Under the pieces are notes generated by a model. It was given only the letters and a program-made list of their open reading frames with translations. It had not been told where the DNA came from and searched no databases. Below are positions 9,974-19,200 of a DNA stretch of 44,543 bases, piece after piece (the first letter of the stretch is position 1; the number at the start of each line of letters is the position of its first letter). The DNA lies in the NCBI GenBank assembly GCA_023132435.1, contig JAGLYF010000131.1, positions 1 to 44,543 on the forward strand. Direction: 5' to 3'. The position numbers were made by a program, and so were the translations under genes. The DNA comes from Calditrichia bacterium. GTDB taxonomy: Bacteria; Calditrichota; Calditrichia; JAJRVZ01.

Positions 9974-10027
9974 CACTGAGTAAAACTCGCTACTCGCTTC
10001 TCGTAACCCGTCTCTGGAAACTCGTAG
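9974..10027 (+). repeat. Degenerate heptad (NCTCGNN) tandem array, partial copy
   Basis: Following a CACTGAG boundary, the DNA continues in register as 7-bp units of the NCTCGNN type (ACTCGCT twice, TCTCGTA, ACTCGTA and degraded units). The complementary half is absent, so this appears to be a half element of the family at 9029 and 10981. Confidence 0.7.
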
Positions 10028-10066
10028 ATTTTTCCCGTTTATCCCTATACCCTTCACCAATCCCAA

Positions 10067-10122
10067 CAATCTAATATCCAATATCTAATACCGAGTATCC
10101 AGCATCGAGCATCCAGTATCAA
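10067..10122. repeat. Degenerate heptad (RTATCCA-type) tandem array
   Basis: Eight consecutive 7-bp units run without a break in register. The consensus is [G/A][T/C]ATC[C/G/T]A, for example ATATCCA, GTATCCA, GCATCGA and GCATCCA. The unit differs from the neighbouring NCTCGNN arrays but has the same period. The array is followed by CTCAGTGACCTCAGTGG, which overlaps the stop codon of the next minus-strand gene. Confidence 0.75.
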
Positions 10123-10139
10123 GATTATTCTCAGTGACC

Positions 10140-10979
10140 TCAGTGGTTACTACTTTGAAATTTCATATCAACTGAGTTAATAAATAGAAATCTGTCAATG
10201 AGTGTCCCGGCAAGTATCAAAATCTCCACTCCTTTTACTTCGCCCCCATTAACCAGAATCATGTATAATATGAATATGGCCGGCATAAATATGCCGATTA
10301 TAATTCTGGTTCCAAAAGAAAGGATTTGAGTCCCCATTAATTTCCGGGCAATTCGATTTGTAGTCTGACCGGATTTGGAAAGATATTGAAAGCGGGCATA
10401 GACTATAAATAAATCAAAGGCAAGCAGGATCAACAGGAAATATTGTAAATTTGAGGATTCGATACTGGCAAGATTAAAAATACTTACCAAGGCACAGCCA
10501 TTTAACAAAGCAGCCACAAAAAAAGTACCATGCGTTGTAGGGTGCATCCATCCTGCCATTTTTGTATTATAAAAAACCGAACCCCATCTTTTTAAAATCC
10601 AAATAGCAAAGAAAAAAGAAATAAGTTCAAATGCATCGAGATGAATGTTTAGTTTAATCGCCAGGTAATTAAAAAATAATATCATTAAAAATATATTTTG
10701 GATCAGTACCTTTTTTGGTAAACCTTGCATTTGTTGTAGCTGGATAATCGGCGAGAGCCGGTGTAGAATAAGGAGTAAAATAGTTATCAACACCCCAACA
10801 CCAATAAGATAGGGCTGAAAAACAGACCACTTTTCAAGCCGATTTAATATTTCTCCGGCATCCGTCGATTGATAAATATATATAAAGGAGACTATTTGCC
10901 AACCGAGTAGTAGGTTAGAGTAGTAGACGTAAAAGGAGAATATACTATCTGAAAATCTATTTACGAAAGAATTTATCAT
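10140..10979 (-). CDS. Polytopic membrane protein, possibly DmsC-like anchor subunit
   Basis: A 279-residue protein with about seven or eight hydrophobic segments (for example around residues 20-40, 57-77, 90-110, 115-130, 150-170, 180-197 and 225-245). A conserved-looking HPTTHGTFFVAALLNGCALV block sits in the middle. The C-terminal pattern, R-x-x-x-G-x-x-x-P followed by AGTLIDRFLFINS, recalls the end of dimethyl-sulfoxide-reductase anchor (DmsC) proteins, where a G/E-x-x-D-R-x-x-F motif closes the last helix. No catalytic molybdopterin or iron-sulfur subunit is nearby, so the assignment is tentative. The start ATG has AAAGGAGA far upstream but no close ribosome site. The TGA stop lies inside a repeated CACTGAG motif. 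Confidence 0.55.
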   Translation of the reverse strand: MINSFVNRFSDSIFSFYVYYSNLLLGWQIVSFIYIYQSTDAGEILNRLEKWSVFQPYLIGVGVLITILLLILHRLSPIIQLQQMQGLPKKVLIQNIFLMILFFNYLAIKLNIHLDAFELISFFFAIWILKRWGSVFYNTKMAGWMHPTTHGTFFVAALLNGCALVSIFNLASIESSNLQYFLLILLAFDLFIVYARFQYLSKSGQTTNRIARKLMGTQILSFGTRIIIGIFMPAIFILYMILVNGGEVKGVEILILAGTLIDRFLFINSVDMKFQSSNH

Positions 10980-10980
10980 A

Positions 10981-11118
10981 ATCTTTGTTACTCGCTGCTC
11001 GCTACTCGTTTCTCGTACCTCGATGTTGGCTACTCGATCTTCAATTATCCATACGAGTTACCAGCTATGAGCAACGAGTAACGAGAGCCGAGCAACGAGA
11101 GACATGTTCATCTCAGTG
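10981..11118 (-). repeat. Heptad-repeat hairpin element, inverted copy A'
   Basis: Read on the minus strand, this aligns with the element at 9029-9131 over its whole length: GAGATGAACATGTCTCTCG, then the AGCTGGTAACTCGT core and the ATCGAGGTACGAGAA arm. It has extra 7-bp units in both arms. Both halves keep a 7-bp register (NCTCGNN against its complement). It fills the gap between the glycosyltransferase and the membrane-protein gene. Confidence 0.85.
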
Positions 11119-11136
11119 ATAAATACATAGATAATG

Positions 11137-12384
11137 TTAGATATTCATCTCTAAAAATGTATTCAAAGCCTGCGCTTGTTTTTCGCGACTAAATTCTTCT
11201 ATACCGCACCAGGTAAAACTTGTTTCATTTCGGATTATCGATTTTAATTTTTGAGCAATATTTTCAATATTCCTACCAGATACCACCAATCCTGAATTGG
11301 TTTTTTTTATTAAATTCGCTGCTTCACCATTTTCAGGTATGACCGCAAAAATTGGCTTCTTTAATCTGAGATATTCGTAAAATTTAGCTCCAATTGTATT
11401 CTCCGAATGTGGCCAACGGTCATCTAAAATCATACAGAGGGCATCCATCATTTGTAAAATCTCAAGGCTTTTTTGATGGCTGTTATAACCCCAACAATGT
11501 ACTTTATCTTCAATTTTATATTTTTTTGCCAATTTTGACAGGTCATAAACAGAAGTACCAATATGATGGAAATGAATATCCATACCTTCACTTTTTAATT
11601 TGCTAATGGCCTTAAAAACGGGATGAGGCGTATTTAAATGGGAATAAATAGAACCTGAGAAACCAAGATTAAATTTACCCCCTTCAAAAGAATTAATATT
11701 ATTTAGTGTTATAAAATCTGCCTCATCATAACCATTGGGTAAAATTAACACTTTTTTTGAATCAAAATTTTTAATGCGTTTCCCGTAATCGTCAATAGTT
11801 GACTTATAGGCAGAAATAAGGTAATTAATTTTTGAGATAGACTTAATCTCTATGTATTCATCCAACAAGCGATGAAATTTAGTCGGATAAATTTTATACG
11901 GATTAATCGTCCATGGATCTCTCAAATCAAGAAAAACAGGGCAATTTGCCTGTTGATTTATTTCAGCAGCAAGTAAGGCGAGTGAGTATGGTGGTGAAGT
12001 GAAAATAATTGCATTATATTTATTACGCTTTAATTCTTCAATTAAATATTTTCGGGCAATCTTATTCCAGTATTTTCGACTATCCGTAATACGAAAAAAT
12101 GCGCTAATCCAACGTTGCCAATATCCACTCTGTCTGAAAAAAGGTGCCTTTGTTTGAATGGATTCCGCAGTACTGGAATTTCCGGTACGAATAACCTTTA
12201 TATTTTCAGGAACTTCTTTTAGAAGGGATTCATCTCTCGGACTTGAGATTGTATGATCATTGGCAATAACACAAAATTCCCACCCATATCCGGAAAGATA
12301 CTTTAATAATTTAACCCAGCGTTGAACTCCCCCACCGCCGGTCGGTGGAAAATAGTAGGATATGACTAATCCACGTTTAGCCAA
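11137..12384 (-). CDS. GT4-type glycosyltransferase
   Basis: A 415-residue GT-B-fold glycosyltransferase. The N-terminal domain begins with ISYYFPPTGGGGVQRWVKL, the glycine-rich acceptor-side loop typical of family 4. The C-terminal nucleotide-sugar domain starts near NLGFSGSIYSHLN (about residue 230). It carries the donor-binding region with KFYEYLRLKKPIFAVIPENGE (about 335-355), where the acidic residues that contact the sugar nucleotide are expected. The start is TTG (MAKRGLVISYYF), overlapping the upstream kinase gene by 19 bases; no better in-frame start exists, and the family usually begins right before ISYYFPP. A role in surface polysaccharide or glycolipid synthesis is inferred; donor and acceptor are unknown. 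Confidence 0.85.
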   Translation of the reverse strand: MAKRGLVISYYFPPTGGGGVQRWVKLLKYLSGYGWEFCVIANDHTISSPRDESLLKEVPENIKVIRTGNSSTAESIQTKAPFFRQSGYWQRWISAFFRITDSRKYWNKIARKYLIEELKRNKYNAIIFTSPPYSLALLAAEINQQANCPVFLDLRDPWTINPYKIYPTKFHRLLDEYIEIKSISKINYLISAYKSTIDDYGKRIKNFDSKKVLILPNGYDEADFITLNNINSFEGGKFNLGFSGSIYSHLNTPHPVFKAISKLKSEGMDIHFHHIGTSVYDLSKLAKKYKIEDKVHCWGYNSHQKSLEILQMMDALCMILDDRWPHSENTIGAKFYEYLRLKKPIFAVIPENGEAANLIKKTNSGLVVSGRNIENIAQKLKSIIRNETSFTWCGIEEFSREKQAQALNTFLEMNI

Positions 12385-13031
12385 GATTGTTTTTCCATTT
12401 CTCTGACATAATCTACTATTAGTTTCAACTCCTTTTTATGTTCTTCAAAATTTTTATTTTCTGTATTTATGCGTAAAATCTTAAAATCATTTTCCTCCGC
12501 TTCATCCATCCATGTTTCATAAGCATGTCCTAACTGTTCCAGATAGCCTCTATCGATGGTCTGTTCATAATCCCGTCCACGACTTAGAATTCTTTCAACC
12601 AACTGATCTACAGAGGCTTTAAGGTAAATGATCAGATCAGGTTTGCGTAAATAATCTACCATGGTTTCGAATAACATCCGATAATTTTCATAATCCACAT
12701 CGGTCATATACCCCTGATTATGCAGTGTCCGGGCAAAAATTTCCACATCTTCATAAATTGACCGATCCTGAATACAGGAATCCGGCCATTCGGTAATTTC
12801 TTTTTGAGACTTAAACCGGTGAGATAGAAAATATATCTGAAGATGAAAGCTCCAGCGATTCATGTCATCATAAAATGGCGCCAGATATGGATTATCAATC
12901 ACCTTCTCATAATAGGCTCGCCAGCGTAGTTTCTGGCTCAGTAGTTGGGTTAAAGTTGTCTTTCCGACACCAATATTTCCGGCAATGGCGATAAATAGCT
13001 TTCTTTTATCACCCTGCTTATTTTTATTCAT
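12366..13031 (-). CDS. Deoxynucleoside kinase (dGK/dAK family)
   Basis: A 221-residue enzyme expected to phosphorylate deoxynucleosides using ATP in nucleotide salvage. The P-loop GNIGVGKTT is at residues 18-26, the family DRS motif (QDRSIYED) at 89-91, and the arginine-rich lid (SRGRDYEQTID) near 150-160. The length is usual for bacterial dNK enzymes. The specificity between deoxyadenosine, deoxyguanosine and others cannot be read from these motifs. It is upstream of and overlaps the glycosyltransferase, so the pair is probably co-transcribed although functionally unrelated. ATG start. Confidence 0.88.
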   Translation of the reverse strand: MNKNKQGDKRKLFIAIAGNIGVGKTTLTQLLSQKLRWRAYYEKVIDNPYLAPFYDDMNRWSFHLQIYFLSHRFKSQKEITEWPDSCIQDRSIYEDVEIFARTLHNQGYMTDVDYENYRMLFETMVDYLRKPDLIIYLKASVDQLVERILSRGRDYEQTIDRGYLEQLGHAYETWMDEAEENDFKILRINTENKNFEEHKKELKLIVDYVREMEKQSWLNVD

Positions 13032-13164
13032 TCTCTTTTTTATCCCAAATCTATATATTCAGTTTACTCAGCTTGAAAATTTGATTCAAGATTTTTTTGT
13101 TAATTCTTATGATTTTTCGATAAGGTCATCCCTATGGGACTACTGAATATTATGGTAATCATTA

Positions 13165-13278
13165 CCCCGGACTTCCGTCCGGGGCTAGCCTGAGCCAATT
13201 CCGATGGAATTGGTTTTGACATTATAATATAAATGTCATTGGCATGACCCTAGACTAGCCCCGGACGGCAGAGGTTGT
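13165..13278. repeat. Cluster of short palindromes and left arm of a nested inverted repeat
   Basis: A run of palindromes: CCCCGGAC/GTCCGGGG (13165-13172 and 13177-13184), CCAATTCC/GGAATTGG (13195-13202 and 13206-13213) and GACATT/AATGTC (13218-13223 and 13232-13237). The left arm of a longer inverted repeat follows (13259-13278), whose right arm is at 13396-13415. There is no U-tract, so this is not a standard terminator. Confidence 0.75.
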
Positions 13279-13305
13279 ATGAAAAACAGAAATTGATTCG
13301 ATTTT

Positions 13306-13375
13306 GTCATTCCCAACTTGATTGGGAATCTATAAAAAACAATAACTTATGGATTCCCACTTTCGTGGGAATGAC
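13306..13375. repeat. ATTCCC...GGGAAT palindrome-pair element (dRS3-like), copy 1
   Basis: The element begins GTCATTCCC and ends GGGAATGAC. It has two hairpins, ATTCCC/GGGAAT (13309-13314 and 13324-13329) and ATTCCCAC/GTGGGAAT (13353-13360 and 13365-13372), separated by TATAAAAAACAAT. The same layout and spacer recur at 15991-16103. It is nested inside the larger inverted repeat 13259-13278/13396-13415. Confidence 0.8.
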
Positions 13376-13391
13376 ACTTGATAGAGAGTTT

Positions 13392-14345
13392 TCACACAAC
13401 CTCGGCAGTCCGGGGTATCGGTAATCTCCCGATTATTTTGTAATATATAAAAGGAAATAAATCCTGCAAACTTGTGAAATCAAAAACTTCGTTTGATGGA
13501 ATTTTATCCCAAATCCCTAAGAATGCAGGATTGGTTGTGTGTGATTTGGTACGAACATCCTCTATATTACCATGATCGCTGACCACAATAAGAAGAGTAT
13601 TATCCGAATTCATATAATTTAGAACAGCTATGATAAGATTTTCCACTTTCCTGATCTCATCGATTGAGCGGCTTAAGTTTTGGGCATGTCCGGCGAAATC
13701 AGTCAGAAAATATTCATATAAAACTAAATCATATCTCTCACTTTCACGCGCCAATATCTCACCCGCTTTATCTGCTGAAAATAAGGGGAGATCAAATCCT
13801 TTATTTCTATTCTCCTTATTGGTATAGTCGTGATATAGAGCCTTTTCGCTTTTAATATCATGAAAATCAGAAAAATTATAACCGGCATATTTGTTCATTT
13901 CTGTAGTCGCCGACATATGCAGTTTCGTAAAAATCTCCGGGGTTGTAAAGAAAATAGGTCGGAAGGCATTGATGAACTTACATTTAAACCCGTTTTTATT
14001 AAGCTGAACAAAAATTGAATACTTCCGTAATATCTGACGAAGTTCTTTATTAGGAAAACCGTTAAGATGCATCCCCAGCAATTTTGGCGCATTAATTCCT
14101 GTGTATAAAGTTGTATGGCCGGTTGCGCTCTGAGGCAGACCGGGAACCCCCATTTGCGCGTCAATATGAAATTTATTACCTGAGCAAGGGAGAGTCTCAT
14201 TAACACGAAAAATCCCTGTCTCGGAATAGCAACAGGGATTAATATTGGGATCATCAAGCCCGATACCAACACCATCTATAAATAGAAGGATAATTTTACT
14301 CGAAACGGAAAACCTCATTTGTTGTGAATTTAACCGGCTGACCAT
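13392..14345 (-). CDS. Alkaline-phosphatase/phosphoglycerate-mutase superfamily metalloenzyme
   Basis: A 317-residue protein of the metalloenzyme (AlkP/iPGM/sulfatase) superfamily. FIDGVGIG contains metal ligand Asp24, PQSATGHTTLYTG (71-83) should carry the catalytic Ser/Thr, TDFAGHAQ supplies Asp/His ligands, and SDHGNIED with SHTTNPAF supplies the second metal site. It lacks the long inserted domain of true cofactor-independent phosphoglycerate mutase, so glycolytic activity is unlikely and the substrate is unknown. The ATG start has GGAAG five bases upstream and lies inside the end of the upstream gene (50-base overlap). The last six codons (RTAEVV) and stop are encoded by the right arm of an inverted repeat, so the C-terminus may have been altered by repeat insertion. 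Confidence 0.8.
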   Translation of the reverse strand: MVSRLNSQQMRFSVSSKIILLFIDGVGIGLDDPNINPCCYSETGIFRVNETLPCSGNKFHIDAQMGVPGLPQSATGHTTLYTGINAPKLLGMHLNGFPNKELRQILRKYSIFVQLNKNGFKCKFINAFRPIFFTTPEIFTKLHMSATTEMNKYAGYNFSDFHDIKSEKALYHDYTNKENRNKGFDLPLFSADKAGEILARESERYDLVLYEYFLTDFAGHAQNLSRSIDEIRKVENLIIAVLNYMNSDNTLLIVVSDHGNIEDVRTKSHTTNPAFLGIWDKIPSNEVFDFTSLQDLFPFIYYKIIGRLPIPRTAEVV

Positions 14346-15765
14346 TTATTCTTCCGGTCTGAAATTCATACCTCTCCACAGTCTTTAAAACAGCCTGATC
14401 GAGAATATCGTTAATCCCACGTAAAATGGTCGCGCTTTCAACATTACCTCCCCTGTCAACGACCACCTTGACGCGAATTTCACCTTTTTGCCACACATTT
14501 CTCGGTACCTGAGAGATCTCTATTTTAGGTTTGGTGAAATATTTCTTCTTACCGCCATCCAGGAAAAGTTCTAAAAAAATCCGATCATAATCAATCTGAT
14601 TTTTAACTTCTTTGCTGTTTGCCGGAAGTTCACGAGCTATCGGCTCCGGAGATGAAATCGAGGCCATTAATGGCGCCATCTCATCTATCTTTTTACTGAG
14701 ATCAATATCTTCACCATTCACCCCCTCTGTCGTAGCCAAATTTTGACCCTCAGAATTTTGTACTGTGGTATCCTCAATTTTTAGTGACGATTCTCTGATA
14801 GAAGGCTGATAATTTTGTTGTGCATCCGGAGCAGGTGATGATGACCTGGGAGTTTCTCCTGTATCCTGCGCAAGAAGCAGCATACTGCTTAAATTTTGTT
14901 GACCCGATTGTTTCAGTACCGGTACATAATCAACAGTACCATACTTGCTATTGTCATTTTTATCGTACAATTGTAGCGCTATCGAGGATACATTTTCGTC
15001 ACCCCAATAATTGTTTTCCGCAAATATTTCTTTATTAGAATGATTATAAAAATCAAATTCTTCATTATTAAATATATTATTTCGTCCGGGATTATAATTC
15101 TCCCCAGGAGCCATGTTGCCTAAGTTTGGTTGTGAAAGACTAAACGCAACCACACCAATCCGGTTTAATGAGATCAGATTATTTGTCAAAACAGGTTTTG
15201 ATCCAAGTTCACATATCAAGCCGGCATACCCGTTTTCTGATATAATGGAATTTTTTATTTCCGGATTTGCTTTTACTTCTGTTCTGATCCCTGCATGATA
15301 ATTATAACGCAATTCACAGTTGTTTACAATTATATTACTATTCTTTATTGTAATGCCATTATGCGCATATTCAATCACACAATATTCAAGAAGAGTTCCG
15401 GTCCTTATATGGAGAAATTCGATGCTATACCAGTCTCCCATCCTGGGAGCACTGGAGTTTGAGGAAAAAATAATCTTCCTACCGGGCAATCCACGGGCAA
15501 TCAGTGTACCTCTAACTATAATTTCACATCGTGTTTTATCAGAACCACCTTTTGCCAGATCCTGTTTTGGCTCAAACAGGACTTTAGTCCCTGGTTCTAT
15601 GACCAGCCTGCTTTTTTGCTCAATGGTCACATCTCCGGCTATAACTATCGTACCGCGCCAGTTCACATTGCCGGTAATTTTTTCGCCATTGATTTTATGA
15701 ACCTGAGAATAGGAAGTGATAAAAATTACCAGAATTATTAGAAGGCTATAATTAATTTTGTTCAT
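14296..15765 (-). CDS. Beta-helix protein fused to a TonB-type C-terminal domain
   Basis: The frame opens with GTG at 15777, but ATG at 15765 directly starts a signal peptide (MNKINYSLLIILVIFITSYS). Residues about 25-265 form a right-handed beta-helix: WRGTIVIAGDVTIEQKSRLVIEPGTKVLF, then NSNIIVNNCEL, NPEIKNSIISENG and KPVLTNNLISLNR. About 290-390 is a low-complexity Ser/Glu/Pro linker. The last 90 or so residues (VWQKGEIRVKVVVDRGGNV, ATILRGINDILDQAV, YEFQTGRINGQPV) match the TonB C-terminal fold. No membrane anchor other than the signal segment is present, so it is not a standard TonB. It overlaps the downstream metalloenzyme gene, suggesting translational coupling. Confidence 0.8.
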   Translation of the reverse strand: MNKINYSLLIILVIFITSYSQVHKINGEKITGNVNWRGTIVIAGDVTIEQKSRLVIEPGTKVLFEPKQDLAKGGSDKTRCEIIVRGTLIARGLPGRKIIFSSNSSAPRMGDWYSIEFLHIRTGTLLEYCVIEYAHNGITIKNSNIIVNNCELRYNYHAGIRTEVKANPEIKNSIISENGYAGLICELGSKPVLTNNLISLNRIGVVAFSLSQPNLGNMAPGENYNPGRNNIFNNEEFDFYNHSNKEIFAENNYWGDENVSSIALQLYDKNDNSKYGTVDYVPVLKQSGQQNLSSMLLLAQDTGETPRSSSPAPDAQQNYQPSIRESSLKIEDTTVQNSEGQNLATTEGVNGEDIDLSKKIDEMAPLMASISSPEPIARELPANSKEVKNQIDYDRIFLELFLDGGKKKYFTKPKIEISQVPRNVWQKGEIRVKVVVDRGGNVESATILRGINDILDQAVLKTVERYEFQTGRINGQPVKFTTNEVFRFE

Positions 15766-15777
15766 AATTATGAGCAC

Positions 15778-16215
15778 TTAAAATTAACGATATAAATGGG
15801 CTTAAATATTCTCCAAATACAGAGGCCCATTAATTATTATCGACTAATATTTGAGTTTCTTGATAAATAGTAGTGGATAATTCATCTCTCACGACGAAAT
15901 GTTCCAAATAACAAATAATTATCAAATACGAATGACCAAATTGCAAATTAAACAATTATAAACAATCTTGACGATTAAAACGTGCAAATTGTCATTCCCG
16001 CGAAAGCGGGAATCTATAAAAAAAACAATGGCTTAGGCAATATTTCTACATGGATCCCTGCTGGAGTTTATCCCTTTGAGATTCCCGCTTCCGCGGGAAT
16101 GACAAAAGGGGCAGGGATGACATTTCAGTATAATTTCACTAATCTGCAGCAGCCTAAGCTTGCAGGGAGGGGCTGGGGGAGGGTCAGGCTGGTGAGTCAA
16201 TTATTTATTTTTGAT
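15778..16215. other. Intergenic region with repeats, no gene
   Basis: About 440 bases separate the chemosensory operon end from the beta-helix/TonB gene. They contain the palindrome-pair element at 15991-16103 and a G-rich stretch near 16160-16190 (GGGGCTGGGGGAGGGT type). A plus-strand frame here is only the translation of the repeat. No typical terminator for the CheA gene was found. Confidence 0.6.
15991..16103. repeat. ATTCCC...GGGAAT palindrome-pair element (dRS3-like), copy 2
   Basis: It begins GTCATTCCCGC and ends GCGGGAATGAC, with two perfect hairpins: 15994-16001 with 16006-16013, and 16081-16088 with 16093-16100. The spacer begins TATAAAAAAAACAATGGCTTA, matching copy 1, and is longer. 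This type of element is known from many bacteria and is thought to be mobile without coding capacity. Confidence 0.85.
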
Positions 16216-19200
16216 TTATGCGATTTCAATAAAATTTTCCAGTGATTTTAAAAGATCATTTTCTTTAAAGGGCTTCGTAATATAAGCATTGGCGCCTAAC
16301 TCGATTCCCTTGTCTTTATGTTTTTTTCCTGCCCGGCCCGTTAGGATCACAATGGGAATACTTTGATATTTTTTATAACTCCGGATTTCCTGTATAAGAT
16401 CAAATCCATGCATCTTTGGCATTTCCAGATCTGTAATTATTATATCAAATTTCTCTTTCCTGAGCTGTTCCAGAGCTTCGGGCCCATCTTCAGTCAATAC
16501 AGTTGCATATTTGTTTTTCTCCAAAACCGAAGACACAAATTCTCGGACGCTTACAGAATCATCAACAATCAATGCCTTTGGTGAACGTCCCTTGATTTTT
16601 TTCTTTTTAACTAGAACTTCATACTTTTGTACCGGCTCTTTTTTTCTGATCTCTTTTTTAACCGTAGTTTTCTGGGATTCTTTTACCACAAGTTCTCTTG
16701 CTCTTTCAATGTCAGAGAAATCTTTTTCCTGACCATAAACATCAGATTCAATTTTTTGTGTGATAGAAGGGATATCTAAAATCAATCCAACCGAGCCGTC
16801 CCCATAAATCGTACCACCGGAAATATAGGGTACATGTGCAAGATGCTCACCCAGCGACTTTATTACGATTTCTTCCCGGCGAAGTACACTGTCTACAATT
16901 AAACCATAGCGGGCTCCTGACTCCTGCACAATGATTGCCGTATTACTTTTTGAACCGGTCGATTTTTTTCCGGTACGATAGTTTAATAAAGCAGAAAGAT
17001 AGGCTACAGGGATCAGCTTATCACGAACGGTAATAAACGCCTTCTCATCCTGCTCCACGAATTCAGGGTCTTTAAATTGAACAGTTTCTTCAATTGAAGT
17101 GAGAGGAATAGCTAAAGTTTCAGAACCAACTTTCACAAGTATGGCCTGCGCGATAGCCAGAGTTAGGGGAACACGAAGATTGAAGATTGTACCCTTTCCC
17201 GGTGTTGAGTTGATTCGAATATCTCCCTTTAATTTTTGCAAATGATCTGCAACCACGTCCAGTCCAACACCGCGTCCAGATACGTCTGAGGCTTCATCCC
17301 GTGTTGAAAAACCCGGATGAAATACAAAATCCATTATCTCTGTGGTATTCATTCCTTCTAAATCTTCTTCTTTAGCCAGATTCTTTTTGATGATTACATT
17401 TTTTACGATTTCCGGGTCAATTCCCGCACCGTCATCTTGCACTTCAATTAATATCTGATTTTTACTGCGTCTGGCTTTGAGTAAGATAATTCCATCTTCA
17501 CTCTTTCCTTTTTCTTTTCTCTCCTTAGGCGTTTCAATTCCATGATCAATCGCATTTCTGACCAGATGCATGACCGGATCAGTCAAAGATTCAATCAGCG
17601 CTCTATCCATTTCTGTTTTTTCACCTTCAACAACCAGATTGACTTTTTTCTTTAGTTTCTTGGCCATATCCCGCACTGCTCTGGGGAAACGGTTAAATAA
17701 CATTTCAGTAGGTACCATTCTCACCTGTAGAATATCATCATGCAAAGATTTTGTCAAAGTCGAAATTTGTCCAATATTTTGCTCAAACTCCTGCGTGATT
17801 GTCCTGAAACTTTTCGAGACCGTATCGAATGTGACCATAACATCTTTAAATTCATCTGACACCAAAATAAGATCATCAAGCATATTTTTATCGATTTCTT
17901 CTTTAATTTTTGTTCCCGTCTCGTCTCCCACTGTTTTTTCTAAAAATGAAGAAATCGTGCGACTGGTTTTTCTCAGTCTTTTTTTGTCATTATCCAGGGT
18001 CTCACCTATCGCTCGTAATTTGTCAAGATAAGCGCTGAGTTGGGTTTTATTTATGACCAGTTCCGCTGCCATATTCACAAGATTATCAAGGTATTCGGTG
18101 GAAATTTTTATAACCTGATCTGTATCTTTCCGATCTTCCTGTATTTTCTCTACCGGAATAATTTTTGGTTTTGCTGGAGGTACAACAGGCTTTTCTGGTG
18201 CTTCCACAGAGAGGGGCTTTGATCCGGATTTTGCTAATTGTTCGTCAATCTGTTTCATGATAAGATTGGCCTCTGTTCCCTTTTCCTCTTCCCCTTTCTT
18301 AATCGAATTCAACAACTCCTGAATTGTATCAACTGCTTTAAAAGTGAGATCCATATTACTCTCGCTCAGACCTTGTTCCGATTCCTTCGATTTGGCAAAG
18401 AGATCTTCTATTTTATGAGCAAGAGTTCCTATGTGTTGAAAATTTAATATTTGAGCAGTACCCTTTAATGTATGGATAGTACGATTCAAATTATCAATTA
18501 CCGATTTGTCCTTAGGATCTTTCTCAAGATTTACAAGGTCCCGATTAATTTTCTCAAGTAACTCCCAGCCCTCTTTAATAAACATCTCTGTCTGCTCATC
18601 CAGTTCTAAGGATTCTGTTCCTGGTTTCTCACCGGCTATATCCTCTGCCTGTCCGCTTTCTCCTTTTTTAAAAAGGCTAATGTCCAAACCTGATATAATC
18701 GCTTCAACATCTTCGCTGCTCTTTTTATCGCCGGCTGTCAATTCTTTAATTAATTCAATTGCCGAAGAAATACTTTTATTAACTTGTGCATTATTGTTTA
18801 TTTCACCCTTAAGGGTTTCTACAGCCACCTTTTCAACACTATCCGCTACCTGACCAATCTCACTAAATCCAAGCATCTTGGCCGCCGTTTTTAAGGAATG
18901 CATCGCATGTTCTAATTGTCCAAGTGCATCTTTATCCTGAGGATTTTTCGATAAAGCCTCTGTCGCCTTTTCTACGATCGTTATATATTCCGTTGATTCA
19001 TCTTTAAATATATCTAGTAAGTCTTCATCCTCATCCGAAGAGCCGGCAAATAGTTGTTCTTCTTTTATCTCCTCTTTCAGATCTGCTACAGAATCTGATG
19101 GTTTAGAGACCTCAATAGATTTTAATTTTTCGATTAATGAAGCCGGATCTACACTCTCACCTTTTACACCCAAAGACAAGCCTCCGGCAACTTCTTTAAT

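Noticed and set aside
9029-11118. CRISPR array
   Set aside because: The repeats are 7 bp, contiguous, degenerate and palindromic as a whole. There are no spacers of uniform length and no cas genes.
13895-14275. Second minus-strand frame of 126 codons within the metalloenzyme gene
   Set aside because: It overlaps the clear metalloenzyme frame completely and shows no domain.
15982-16245. Plus-strand frame of 87 codons with VIPAKAGIY and IPASAGMT
   Set aside because: It is the translation of the palindrome-pair repeat at 15991-16103, a common false gene, and it runs into the end of the CheA gene.
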